Source of the DNA: Bacillus sp. J37
GTDB lineage: Bacteria; Bacillota; Bacilli; Bacillales; Bacillaceae
DNA: 64,000 bases
Direction: 5' to 3'
Assembly: GCF_000518865.1 (NCBI RefSeq)
Contig: NZ_JAEK01000016.1
Coordinates: 1-64,000 of the forward strand
The notes beneath the pieces were generated by a model. The model had not been told where the DNA came from. It searched no databases and saw nothing but the letters and a program-made list of their open reading frames with translations. Numbering within the stretch: position 1 is the stretch's first letter; each line of letters opens with the position of its first letter. A program made the position numbers and the translations under genes. Positions 45,316-54,298 of the stretch are shown in pieces.

Positions 45316-45956
45316 GCCATTTATGTTGGCATGTATATATTTTAATTTCTAAACGCTACTTTAGCTTTGTATACAGAAGAAAGTTCTGTTACTACTTTAA
45401 TAACACTTAATGGATCCAACTCCTCTTAACTTATCCAAAAAACAAAAAGACGGCTACTTTATCATAAGAATATAGTTTTCCCACTAGTTGAGAAAAACAA
45501 TAAGTCCCCCCAGTACTGTCCCATTGTAATACTGAATTTGCCTCTATTTTTAATACTAAAAACTTTTATCTATGGGTATAATCTTGCTGTCTCATTTTCA
45601 CGACTTTCCATTTTATTTTCCGAATGACCTTTTCTCTCCGTTTAAAACACCTCTATGTAATCGTGATAGATTTAAACTATTTCGGAAGTGTTACTTCCTT
45701 GTCTCAAATATCTGGGTCTCTCCACAACAATAAATTACAGTGGATCTGGAAGTGTACAAACATTGGTAGACGATCAGTAGAATAGAGTTTAACAGTATAG
45801 TTGGGACTAGGGACACGCTTTTCACCTTTGAAAATTCAAATGATTCCAATTTATGGAATTATTGGATAAAATGCTTGGATTTCCCCTGTATAATGAGTAA
45901 TAATGTAAAGAATGATGAAATTTCTAATAAATTTATGTCGAAAGGGATGAATAAAA
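45316..45956. other. Gap without recognised genes
   Basis: About 640 bp with stop codons in all frames that I checked by eye and no structures of note. With the integrase fragment at its left edge it reads like eroded mobile-element DNA. Confidence 0.45.
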
Positions 45957-46259
45957 ATGTATGAACACATGGTATTTTTTAAATTTAATGAATTTTTAAC
46001 ACCGGAGAAAGAAAAGGAATTACTTGGAAGACTTAATAGCTTTCAAGATAAGATTCCTGGTATTAAAGAATTAACGGCAGGATTTAACGTTACAGAGGAA
46101 GTGGAAAATATGAAGGGGTTTACTTTAGGGCTGCGAGTGACTTTTGAAAATAAGAATGCTCTGGACAATTATGGGCCTCATCCAGTTCATCAAGAGTTTG
46201 TGGGATCATTAGAAGGAGTTATTGAAGACGTGGTTGTTGTTGACTATCCTTTTGCGTAA
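45957..46259 (+). CDS. Dabb (stress-responsive alpha/beta barrel) domain protein
   Basis: A 100-residue ferredoxin-like fold of the Dabb family: MYEHMVFFKFNEFLTPEKEKELL, IPGIKELTAGFNVTEE, FTLGLRVTFENKNALDNYGPHPVHQEFV and a final VVVVDYPF. The invariant central HP-x-HQ histidines are present. Dabb proteins act as small dimeric enzymes or ligand-binding proteins; many are of unknown function. It starts at an ATG after AAAGGGATGAATAAA. It is a single gene closed by a strong terminator, with no obvious link to the operons on either side. Confidence 0.88.
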   Translation: MYEHMVFFKFNEFLTPEKEKELLGRLNSFQDKIPGIKELTAGFNVTEEVENMKGFTLGLRVTFENKNALDNYGPHPVHQEFVGSLEGVIEDVVVVDYPFA

Positions 46260-46351
46260 AAAGAAGGGTTTCATATGAGAGTCGTATTGACTTGCCTGGT
46301 AAAACATATTTTAAGGAGAACTAGGTTTTTTATCTTAAGTAGACAATAAAT

Positions 46352-46404
46352 TAAGGAGGATGTTTATTAGAAATAGCCTAGTAATCATCCTCCTTATATT
46401 TTTT
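46352..46404 (+). terminator. Terminator after the Dabb gene
   Basis: Stem TAAGGAGGATG/CATCCTCCTTA extended by inner pairing (ATTAG/CTAGTAAT), then TATTTTTTA. Confidence 0.8.
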
Positions 46405-46473
46405 AGTCACTATTGGTCTCTAACCTTACATGATTCTTTAGTGATCAAATAGGTCAATGAGAACAAAAAATCT

Positions 46474-47565
46474 CTAGTTTATTAAAGTACTAGAAATTTT
46501 ATTAGGTTTTACTTCATCAGTCATATTTTCATTTTTATAAAAAGTACTGGATTTTCTTACCACTAATTCAGTATCAATAAACATATTTATTCGATCAAAA
46601 TCGTTATTTTCGATTTGATTAATAAGTTGTTCAACTGCTATTGCAGCCATCTTTTCTTTCTTTACATGAATAGTTGTTAATTCTGGAGTAATAACCTGGG
46701 ATTCAAAAATATTATCAAATCCTATTACCGATATCTCATCAGGTACACGAATTCCTAACTCAAGTAGTGATTTAATCACGCTAATTGCAATATAGTCTGC
46801 TTCACAAAACAAAGCTGTAGGAAGATTGTGTGAACGCTTTTTTATCTTTTCTATAAAGACATCCTGGGAGGAAATGGTTGTTGGTGATAGAAAAAATACA
46901 TTTTCGTTCTTAATTTCTAAACCATGTTCACTAAGTGACTGTAAAAACCCTATTTTTCTCATTTCGAAATTATACATTCTTGAATTAGACTCTATATAAC
47001 CAATTTCACTGTGCCCTAATTCAATAAGATGCCTTCCTGCTAAATATGCCCCATGGACATTATTCATTACAATAAAATTGGTATTTAATGTTTCAAAGCA
47101 AGTATCGAGAACAACTAAATTTTGTTGAATAGTCGATACTATGTTGATTTGTTCAGGTGTTAAGTTTGTTCCCAATAATAAAATACCTGAAGATGGTTGC
47201 TCTTGCTCAAGTCTTGTTAATTCTTCTTTTAACATATTAATGTCAACTGATGTTACTAATAAGGAATATCCGCTGGGGTTAACCTGTTTATCAATATTAT
47301 TTATTAGCTCCATAAAAAAAGGAAGTGATTCATAGTGTTCCGTCACAATTCCTGAGTTTGTACAAGCTACAAACCTTAATAATTTATTTCGGGTCTGAAA
47401 GTATTGCTCAGCTTTTAGAATCGGACGTGGAATATACCCGTGTTCTTGTGCGATTTTGACTATTTTATCTCGAGTTTCTTCACTCACACCATTTTTTCCA
47501 TTTAAAGCTAAAGAAACAGCTGATTTTGAAACATTTGCTAATTTAGCGATATCATCTAGTCTCAT
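46474..47565 (-). CDS. LacI-family transcriptional regulator
   Basis: A 363-residue LacI/GalR regulator. The headpiece is MRLDDIAKLANVSKSAVSLALNGKNGVSEETRDKIVKIAQEHGYIPR, followed by a hinge and a periplasmic-binding-protein-like core (LGTNLTPEQINIV; LIELGHSEIGYIESNS; ALFCEADYIAISVIKSLLELG; VIGFDNIFESQVITPELTTI). It is divergent from the isomerase-transketolase-kinase-ABC operon and is the expected repressor, releasing DNA when the pathway sugar or its phosphate is bound. Three inverted repeats built from ACTAAA half-sites lie between it and the operon, one of them close to its own start, indicating autoregulation. Confidence 0.92.
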   Translation of the reverse strand: MRLDDIAKLANVSKSAVSLALNGKNGVSEETRDKIVKIAQEHGYIPRPILKAEQYFQTRNKLLRFVACTNSGIVTEHYESLPFFMELINNIDKQVNPSGYSLLVTSVDINMLKEELTRLEQEQPSSGILLLGTNLTPEQINIVSTIQQNLVVLDTCFETLNTNFIVMNNVHGAYLAGRHLIELGHSEIGYIESNSRMYNFEMRKIGFLQSLSEHGLEIKNENVFFLSPTTISSQDVFIEKIKKRSHNLPTALFCEADYIAISVIKSLLELGIRVPDEISVIGFDNIFESQVITPELTTIHVKKEKMAAIAVEQLINQIENNDFDRINMFIDTELVVRKSSTFYKNENMTDEVKPNKISSTLIN

Positions 47566-47637
47566 CTAATTTCTCCTGCCTATTTAAAGTTTATATGAAT
47601 TAAACTAAATATTTTTATGTATTATAGCATAAATAAA

Positions 47638-47659
47638 ACTAAACATGATATCGTTTAGT
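47638..47659. promoter_or_regulatory. LacI-type operator 1, ACTAAAC-N8-GTTTAGT
   Basis: Perfect 7-bp inverted repeat 73 bp upstream of the LacI gene start. Confidence 0.5.
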
Positions 47660-47751
47660 CTGTTGGTAATAATAATGATCAGCATATTCATTGAGGAATG
47701 AAGAGTAAAATTAAGTTTTTAAATAAACTTTTATATAAATTCCAATAAAAT

Positions 47752-47769
47752 AACTAAAAAATATTAGTT
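47752..47769. promoter_or_regulatory. LacI-type operator 2, AACTAA-N6-TTAGTT
   Basis: Perfect 6-bp inverted repeat immediately upstream of the -35 box of the operon promoter. Confidence 0.45.
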
Positions 47770-47776
47770 GAGTTTA

Positions 47777-47841
47777 TTGACCTACTGAAAAAAATGAATT
47801 ATTATACATTTATAACACATTCAAAAACTAAAAAGTTTAGT
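47777..47841 (+). promoter_or_regulatory. Operon promoter with LacI-type operator 3
   Basis: -35 TTGACC (47777-47782), 17-bp spacer, -10 TATTAT (47800-47805), then ACTAAA-AAG-TTTAGT (47827-47841), placed about 15-30 bp past the predicted transcription start. Confidence 0.65.
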
Positions 47842-47913
47842 AATTTAGTTTATGTATACGCTTTAAAATTAAAATTGACCTAAATTCAGACCATTTCTTG
47901 GAGGTAACTACTC

Positions 47914-49350
47914 ATGCAAAGATTAAAGTTAGGTTTTGCACCTACACGTCGATTTGTTTTTAGTAAAGAAGATGCACTGAAATACAAAAACTTAATAAGA
48001 GAAAAAATTGAAAGCTTCGGATTGGATATTGAGATTGTTGATTTAGAGGGGATTAACGACGAAGGGCTATTACATGAACGCCTTGAAGAGCCTGCTATTA
48101 TTAAACGTTTTAGAGATGCTGAAGTGGATGCGCTGTTTTTCCCTCACTGTAATTTTGGAACTGAGGATATTGTTGCTCGTGTGGCAAAGGCTATTGGAAA
48201 GCCGGTATTGCTTTGGGGGCCTAGAGATGAAGCTCCACTAGAAGATGGTATGCGCCTTCGTGATTCACAATGTGGAATCTTTGCAACAGGGAAGGTTTTA
48301 AGACGATTTAATGTAAAGTTCACTTACATTACGAACTGCCGCGTTGATGATCCAATCTTCGAGAGAGGTTTTAAAAATTTCATTGGTGCTGCAAATGTAG
48401 TTAAGCATTTTAGTAGTTTAAGAATTTTACAGATTTCAACTCGACCTTCTGATTTCTGGTCAGTTATTTGCAACGAGGGTGAGTTATTAGAGACATTTGG
48501 TATTCAAATCCATCCTATCACTCTAGATGAGTTAAAGAAAACAACGTTAAAAATAGAAAAGACGGATAGTCCTGAATTAGATGAGGCTATGAATTATATC
48601 AAGGAAAAGCTTGATTGGAGCTCAGTGACTGAAGAAGATGTTAGACGAATTGCATCATTAAAAGTAGCCATGAAACAGTTGGCTGAAGATACAAGGAGTA
48701 CAGCGATTGCCATCCAATGTTGGTCAACACTACAAGATATTATTGGCATCATGCCTTGCTTAGCAAATGCAATTTTAACGGATGAACAAATTCCAGTTAC
48801 TTGTGAAACAGATATCCATGGAGCGATTACATCAATTATGGTTCAAGCAGCAACATTAAATACGCATCCAACATTTTTTGCCGACATCACGGTTCGTCAT
48901 CCTGAGAATCCAAATGGTGAATTATTGTTCCATTGTGGGAACTTCCCTGTTTCACTAAGTAAAGAAGAAAAACCAAAATTAAACAAGCATTTTTTGTTTG
49001 ATGATCATTCTCCAGGAACTCATGAAGGTGAAATTAAAGGTGGAGAAATGACTTTAGCTCGTTTTGATGGAGACCATGGAGAGTATTCAATCTTTCTGGG
49101 GAAGGCAAAAGGAATTGAAGGACCATTTACCAGAGGTTCATATGTATGGGTTGAGGTAAATGACTGGCCATTATGGGAAGAAAAATTAGTTAAAGGCCCA
49201 TATATTCATCATTCGGTAGGAATTCATGCAAACGTAATCCCGGTCCTATTTGAGGCATGTGAGTATATTCCTGGTTTAACACCTGACCCGGTTGATCCGA
49301 CAGAAAATGAAATTAGAGCATGGTTACGTGGTAGTGATCTTAACAAATAA
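47914..49350 (+). CDS. Sugar isomerase of the L-fucose/L-arabinose isomerase superfamily
   Basis: A 478-residue protein with the layout of the fucose/arabinose isomerase superfamily: an N-terminal Rossmann-like domain (VDALFFPHCNFGTEDIVARVAKAIGKPVLLWGPRD), a substrate-binding middle domain (LKVAMKQLAEDTRSTAIAIQCWSTLQD; CETDIHGAITSIMVQAAT) and a C-terminal barrel (FHCGNFP; GEYSIFLGKAKGIEGPFTRGSYVWVEV; GIHANVIPVLFEACEY). Glutamate/aspartate and histidine metal ligands are present. It would convert an imported aldose to its ketose. First gene of the LacI-controlled operon, 28 bp before the transketolase pair; ATG after CTTGGAGGTAAC. Its sequence does not identify the sugar; the operon suggests a pentose such as apiose. 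Confidence 0.85.
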   Translation: MQRLKLGFAPTRRFVFSKEDALKYKNLIREKIESFGLDIEIVDLEGINDEGLLHERLEEPAIIKRFRDAEVDALFFPHCNFGTEDIVARVAKAIGKPVLLWGPRDEAPLEDGMRLRDSQCGIFATGKVLRRFNVKFTYITNCRVDDPIFERGFKNFIGAANVVKHFSSLRILQISTRPSDFWSVICNEGELLETFGIQIHPITLDELKKTTLKIEKTDSPELDEAMNYIKEKLDWSSVTEEDVRRIASLKVAMKQLAEDTRSTAIAIQCWSTLQDIIGIMPCLANAILTDEQIPVTCETDIHGAITSIMVQAATLNTHPTFFADITVRHPENPNGELLFHCGNFPVSLSKEEKPKLNKHFLFDDHSPGTHEGEIKGGEMTLARFDGDHGEYSIFLGKAKGIEGPFTRGSYVWVEVNDWPLWEEKLVKGPYIHHSVGIHANVIPVLFEACEYIPGLTPDPVDPTENEIRAWLRGSDLNK

Positions 49351-49377
49351 ATTGTGAAAAATGGGAGGGTTCTTATT

Positions 49378-50208
49378 ATGGAAGAGATTGCATTTTTGAA
49401 AAGAAAGGCGATAGAAATTAGAAAATCACTATTAACGATGATCTATGAGGCAAGAACAGGTCATACGGGTGGCTCGTTATCAAACACTGATATTTTAACT
49501 GTTCTTTATTACAAGATTATGAACATTGATCCAAACAATCCAAATTGGGAAGAGCGTGATCGTTATGTTCAAAGTAAAGGACATTCAGTTGAGTCTTTAT
49601 GGGCTATTTTAGCTGATAAAGGCTTCTTTCCGAAAGAAGAACTAAAAACATTTTCGAAATTTAATTCCAGGCTAATTGGGCATCCGAATAATAAAGTACC
49701 TGGCATTGAGATGAATACAGGTTCATTGGGGCACGGTTTACCAATTTCGGTTGGTATGGCTTTAGCTGCTAAGATGGATGGAAAATCTTATCGGGTTTAT
49801 ACCTTAATGGGAGACGGAGAGCAGGCTGAGGGCTCTGTATGGGAAGGTGCGATGGCAGCTTCACAATATAAACTGGATAATTTAACGGCAATTATTGACC
49901 GAAATCGCCTGCAAATTACGAATACCACAGAAGATGTCATGGGTCTTGAACCACTTGGAGATAAATGGAGAAGCTTTGGATGGGAAGTTGTTGAAGTAGA
50001 AGGAAATGATGTGAAAGAACTAGTTAATGTATTCAGTCATACTCCAAAAACTCCAGGGAAACCAACATTAATCCTAGCTAATACAGTAAAAGGAAAAGGA
50101 ATTTCGTTTGCTGAAAATCAAGTAGGCTGGCATCACCGCGTTCCAACTGAAGAAGAATATAACCTAGCTATGGAGGAACTTTCAAAACAATTGGAGGTTT
50201 TAGTATGA
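49378..50208 (+). CDS. Transketolase N-terminal (TPP-binding) subunit, second copy
   Basis: A 276-residue half-transketolase: TGHTGGSLSNTDILTVLYY, YVQSKGHSVESLWAILADKG, NTGSLGHGLPISVGMALA and the TPP/Mg motif GDGEQAEGSVWEGAM ending at IDRNRLQI. Clearly diverged from the copy at 34835. An upstream in-frame ATG exists at 49354, but GGGAGGGTTCTTATT precedes the ATG at 49378. The gene overlaps the C-terminal subunit gene by four bases. In an operon with an isomerase and a sugar kinase, it should act on the resulting ketose phosphate. Confidence 0.9.
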   Translation: MEEIAFLKRKAIEIRKSLLTMIYEARTGHTGGSLSNTDILTVLYYKIMNIDPNNPNWEERDRYVQSKGHSVESLWAILADKGFFPKEELKTFSKFNSRLIGHPNNKVPGIEMNTGSLGHGLPISVGMALAAKMDGKSYRVYTLMGDGEQAEGSVWEGAMAASQYKLDNLTAIIDRNRLQITNTTEDVMGLEPLGDKWRSFGWEVVEVEGNDVKELVNVFSHTPKTPGKPTLILANTVKGKGISFAENQVGWHHRVPTEEEYNLAMEELSKQLEVLV

Positions 50209-51170
50209 AAAATGTTGCAGTGAAAACATCAAAAGGTAATAAAATAGCCAATCGCCAGGCGATTAGTGAAATATTATTAGAACTTGGTAAAAAAGATAAA
50301 GATCTATTAGTGCTAACAAGCGATTCTAGAGGCTCTGCTTCAATGGTACAGTTTGGAAAAGAATTGCCAGAACAAATTGTTGAGGTTGGAATTGCTGAAC
50401 AAAATATTGTTGGGATGGCATCTGGGTTGGCTCATTCTGGTAAAAAGCCGTTTATTGCTTCACCAGCTTGTTTCTTAAGTATGAGAAGTATTGAACAAAT
50501 TAAAGTAGATGTTGCCTATTCACAAACAAATGTAAAGTTGATCGGGATAAGTGGAGGAGTTAGTTACGGTGCGCTTGGTATGTCACATCACTCCTTACAA
50601 GATATAGCAGTAACACGTGCGATACCTGGCCTTGATGTGATGATGCCTGCAGATCGTCATGAAGCTAAGAAGATGATTGAAGCTTTAGTTGAAAGTGACC
50701 GACCAGCCTATGTAAGAATTGGGCGTAATCCAGTAGAGGATTCCTATGTATCAGATGAATACGAATTTGAAATTGGTAAAGCGGTTACGATGAGAGAGGG
50801 TAGTGATTTAACGATTATTGCTAGTGGAGAAACGGTTCGTGTAGCATTAGACTCTGCAGAAGCACTTGAACAAGAAGGAATTAATTGTAGAGTAATCAAC
50901 ATGCACACAATCAAGCCTTTAGATGAAGAAGCTATTATTAGAGCAGCGCGTGAGACTGGAAAAATTATTACGATTGAAGAGCACAGCATACATGGTGGTT
51001 TAGGTGCAGCTGTTGCTGAAGTGGTCATTCAACATCAACCGGTTCCATTGAAAATCATTGGAATACCAGATGAACCTCCTATTACTGGGAATACTGCTGA
51101 AGTCTTTAAGCATTATGGGATTAGTGTCGATAATGTGAAAAATATCGCTTTGCAATTGAATAACAATTAA
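50205..51170 (+). CDS. Transketolase C-terminal subunit, second copy
   Basis: A 321-residue partner subunit with VEVGIAEQNIVGMASGLAHSG (TPP-activating glutamate), GISGGVSYGALGMSHHSLQD, YVRIGRNPVEDSY and the C-terminal domain (INMHTIKPLDEEAIIRAARETG). It starts at an ATG overlapping the previous stop (ATGA) with TTGGAGGTTTTAGT as ribosome site. Split transketolase pairs like this one are used in dedicated sugar pathways rather than in the housekeeping pentose phosphate cycle. Confidence 0.9.
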   Translation: MKNVAVKTSKGNKIANRQAISEILLELGKKDKDLLVLTSDSRGSASMVQFGKELPEQIVEVGIAEQNIVGMASGLAHSGKKPFIASPACFLSMRSIEQIKVDVAYSQTNVKLIGISGGVSYGALGMSHHSLQDIAVTRAIPGLDVMMPADRHEAKKMIEALVESDRPAYVRIGRNPVEDSYVSDEYEFEIGKAVTMREGSDLTIIASGETVRVALDSAEALEQEGINCRVINMHTIKPLDEEAIIRAARETGKIITIEEHSIHGGLGAAVAEVVIQHQPVPLKIIGIPDEPPITGNTAEVFKHYGISVDNVKNIALQLNNN

Positions 51171-51183
51171 TCGAGGGATAGAT

Positions 51184-52671
51184 ATGACAACAAACTATAT
51201 ACTTGCGATCGATCAAAGCACATCAGGTACAAAAGCTTTAGTTGTAAATTCAGATGGAGAAATTACACATAAAACTGCGCTAGCCCATAAACAATACTAT
51301 CCAGAGTCAGGGTGGGTTGAGCATGATCCAATAGAAATCTATGAAAATGTAAAACATGTGATAACAGAGGTTGTTCAATTTGCCTCTGTTTCTCTTAATC
51401 AATATAAAGTGTTGGCTTTAACAAACCAAAGGGAAACCATTGTCGTTTGGGATAAGGAAACAGGAATTCCTGTTTATAATGCAATCGTATGGCAATGTAG
51501 AAGAACATCTGATTCTTGTAAGGGCTTAAAAGAAAAAGGATTTGAAGATAAAATCCAATCTAAAACAGGCTTAACGATTGACCCTTATTTTTCTGCGTCA
51601 AAGATAAGTTGGATTTTAGATCATGTTGAAGGTGCAAGAGAAAAAGCAAATGAAGGAAAACTATTACTTGGAACGATAGATAGTTGGTTAATTTGGAAGT
51701 TAACGGGTGGAAGCGTTCATGCAACTGATTATACAAATGCAAGTAGAACACTTCTATTTAATATTCATACCCTTGCTTGGGACGATGAATTATTAGAGAT
51801 ATTCAATATCCCGAAAACAATGCTACCAGAGGTGAAAAGCTCAAATGATATTTTTGGTAGAGTAAATGATCCTAATCTTTCTTTTTTAGGATTACCGATC
51901 TCGGGAATCATAGGTGATTCACAGGGCGCCTTATTTGGACAAAAGTGCTTTGAAAAAGGAATGGCAAAAGCAACCTATGGTACGGGTACTTCTGTCATGA
52001 TGAATACTGGTCATTTAGTAAATGCACAAAATGGTTTAGTTACATCTGTTGCATGGGTGATTGATGGTGAAGTAAGTTATGCACTTGAGGGGATTATCAA
52101 TAGCACGGGTGATGTTCTGAAGTGGGTGAAAGAGGATCTTGAGTTATTTAGTGATTTCTCAGAGGTTGAATCTCTCGCAACTTCTATCCCGGATAATCAA
52201 GGCGTATACTTAGTTCCTGCATTTGTTGGTTTAGGTGCACCTTATTGGAATCCATATGCACGAGCTGCCATCTTGGGAATGAATCGAAATTCAGGGAAGG
52301 CACATATTATTCGTGCAGCATTAGAAAGTATCACCTATCAAGTATCTGACGCTATTGAATTAATGAAAAATGAATCAAACATTGAGATAAAAGAGTTAAA
52401 AGTAGACGGTGGTGCGACAAGTAATTCATTTTTAATGCAGTACCAAGCTGACATGATTGGAAGTGATGTTGTTGTTTCACTAGTGGCAGAACTTTCTTCA
52501 TTAGGATCTGTGTACTTAGCTGGATTAGGTGTTGGGATATGGAATTCGATTGATGAGATACAACGGCTAAATCAGGAAAGTAAGAAATATCAACCAGTTA
52601 TTTCAAGTGAGTTGAGAGATCGTTATTATCAAGGTTGGCAAGAATCGGTAAAGAGCGTTTTAGTTAAATGA
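51184..52671 (+). CDS. FGGY-family carbohydrate kinase
   Basis: A 495-residue sugar kinase of the FGGY family: LAIDQSTSGTKALVVNSDGE (phosphate loop of domain 1), GWVEHDPIEIYENV, VWQCRRTSDSC, GDSQGALFGQ with the catalytic Asp, GTGTSVMMNTG and KVDGGATSNSFLMQYQADM (the family signature). It resembles glycerol kinase in its first motif but lacks parts of the glycerol pocket I would expect, and the operon context (isomerase, transketolase) argues for a ketose. It would phosphorylate the ketose made by the isomerase before cleavage by the split transketolase. Starts at 51184 behind CGAGGGATAGAT. Confidence 0.88.
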   Translation: MTTNYILAIDQSTSGTKALVVNSDGEITHKTALAHKQYYPESGWVEHDPIEIYENVKHVITEVVQFASVSLNQYKVLALTNQRETIVVWDKETGIPVYNAIVWQCRRTSDSCKGLKEKGFEDKIQSKTGLTIDPYFSASKISWILDHVEGAREKANEGKLLLGTIDSWLIWKLTGGSVHATDYTNASRTLLFNIHTLAWDDELLEIFNIPKTMLPEVKSSNDIFGRVNDPNLSFLGLPISGIIGDSQGALFGQKCFEKGMAKATYGTGTSVMMNTGHLVNAQNGLVTSVAWVIDGEVSYALEGIINSTGDVLKWVKEDLELFSDFSEVESLATSIPDNQGVYLVPAFVGLGAPYWNPYARAAILGMNRNSGKAHIIRAALESITYQVSDAIELMKNESNIEIKELKVDGGATSNSFLMQYQADMIGSDVVVSLVAELSSLGSVYLAGLGVGIWNSIDEIQRLNQESKKYQPVISSELRDRYYQGWQESVKSVLVK

Positions 52672-52771
52672 TCAAATAAAGGGTTACTTATGTGTTTTGT
52701 ATGATTAATAAGAAATTTAGAGTTGCCCTTAATGAGAGTGCTTTTATTAACTATATTCTAGACAAAGTTTT

Positions 52772-52785
52772 TGTAACCGCTAACA
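52772..52785. promoter_or_regulatory. CcpA cre site TGTAACCGCTAACA
   Basis: Full match to the cre consensus, 28 bp before the ABC ATPase start. It places the ABC importer genes under catabolite repression, either as a roadblock in the long operon or at a local promoter. Confidence 0.65.
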
Positions 52786-52812
52786 ACAAGTGGATAGAAA
52801 TGGGGTGGGAAT

Positions 52813-54297
52813 ATGGAATTAAGAATGAGTGGAATTTGCAAAAGTTTTGGGGCTGTTCAGGTATTAAAAGATGCTGGGATCCATGTGAAAGAAAAGGAAA
52901 TACACGCATTAATGGGTGAAAATGGAGCAGGTAAGTCTACTTTAATGAAAATACTAACAGGTGTCTATACAAAGGACACCGGAGATATAGAAATAAACGG
53001 AGAACTTTTTGAGTTAACTAGTATAAAGGATAGTGAAAATAAAAAAATTGCTTTTATTCATCAAGAACTCAATGTTTTAAACGAAATGAGTATTGTGGAT
53101 AATATGTTTTTGGGTAAGGAAAAAAAGAATAAATTAGGCCTAATAGATAAGAAAGCAATGGTTAAAATAGCAAAGGAAAAGCTTCAAATGCTGGGCTTAG
53201 ACATTGATCCAAGCACACTTATTAAAGATATTTCTATAGGAAGTCGCCAGCTTGTAGAGATAGCAAAAGCATTATTAATGGATGCAGAGCTTATTATCAT
53301 GGATGAACCTACTGCTGCATTAACCGATAAAGAGATAGCCTTATTATTTAAAATTATCAGGGAACTAAGAGATAAAGGGGTTTCTTTTGTTTATATATCA
53401 CATCGAATGGAAGAAATCTTTGACATTTGTGATGAAATTACCATTATGCGGGATGGTGCCTATATTGGTCAAAAAACAATTAAGGAGACCTCTTTCGATG
53501 AAATCGTAAGTATGATGGTAGGCTACGATTTAGATGAACGGTTCCCGAGGATTGAAATCTCTCCTGGTGAAACCATACTATCAGTTAAAGATTTGTCTCA
53601 AAAAGGTAAATTTGAGAATGTCAGTTTCGATGTTAGAAAGGGAGAAATTTTAGGTTTTTCAGGACTTATGGGTTCAGGAAGAACAGAAGTTATGCATGCT
53701 ATATTTGGTAGTACCAAATTTGATTCAGGAGAAATTCACATAAGTGGAAAAAAGGTTAATATTAGTTCCCCTATTGTCGCAAAACGAATGGGACTTGGTT
53801 TTATTACAGAAGATCGAAAAAATGAAGGACTAATCTTAGATTTTTCAGTTAGGGATAATATGGCCTTACCATCTTTATCTTCATTTGCGAATAATAAACT
53901 AATAGAAGATAGATCTATAAGAAGTATGGTAGAAGAGTTCATCGGAAAGCTAAAGGTAAAAACAGCAAGCCAGGAAATTTCAGTTGGAAAGCTAAGTGGG
54001 GGAAATCAACAAAAAATTGTCATAGCCAAATGGCTAATAACGAATCCCAAAATACTTATCCTGGATGAACCTACACGCGGTGTTGATGTTGGTGCGAAGA
54101 AGGAAATCTATGAAATTATTAATCAATTAAAAAAGGCTGGTGTAGCAATTATTATTGTATCAAGTGAATTGCCTGAAATACTTGGTATTTGTGATCGCAT
54201 TGCAGTGATGCATGAGAAAAAGTTAGTGAAGATTTTTAATAGAGACGAATCAACACAAGAAAGTGTCATGCAATATGCTGCAGTGGGAGGGATATAA
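52813..54297 (+). CDS. Ribose-type sugar ABC importer, double ATPase (RbsA/MglA type)
   Basis: A 494-residue protein with two tandem ABC cassettes. The first has Walker A GENGAGKST, signature ISIGSRQLVEIAKALL and Walker B LIIMDEPTAAL; the second, typically for this family, lacks a good Walker A (SGLMGSGRTEV) but has KLSGGNQQKIVIAKWL and LILDEPTRGVDVGA. It powers a CUT2-class importer for a monosaccharide. It begins at an ATG after GGGGTGGGAAT; the permease gene starts one base after its stop. Confidence 0.92.
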   Translation: MELRMSGICKSFGAVQVLKDAGIHVKEKEIHALMGENGAGKSTLMKILTGVYTKDTGDIEINGELFELTSIKDSENKKIAFIHQELNVLNEMSIVDNMFLGKEKKNKLGLIDKKAMVKIAKEKLQMLGLDIDPSTLIKDISIGSRQLVEIAKALLMDAELIIMDEPTAALTDKEIALLFKIIRELRDKGVSFVYISHRMEEIFDICDEITIMRDGAYIGQKTIKETSFDEIVSMMVGYDLDERFPRIEISPGETILSVKDLSQKGKFENVSFDVRKGEILGFSGLMGSGRTEVMHAIFGSTKFDSGEIHISGKKVNISSPIVAKRMGLGFITEDRKNEGLILDFSVRDNMALPSLSSFANNKLIEDRSIRSMVEEFIGKLKVKTASQEISVGKLSGGNQQKIVIAKWLITNPKILILDEPTRGVDVGAKKEIYEIINQLKKAGVAIIIVSSELPEILGICDRIAVMHEKKLVKIFNRDESTQESVMQYAAVGGI

Positions 54298-54298
54298 A

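Noticed and set aside
51184-52671. Calling the FGGY kinase a glycerol kinase
   Set aside because: The first motif is glycerol-kinase-like, but the operon has no glycerol genes and includes a sugar isomerase and transketolase, so a ketose substrate is more likely; left as FGGY kinase.
52692-52919. 75-codon ORF overlapping the start of the ABC ATPase gene
   Set aside because: It runs out of frame through the conserved Walker A region of the ATPase and through the cre site; a shadow frame.
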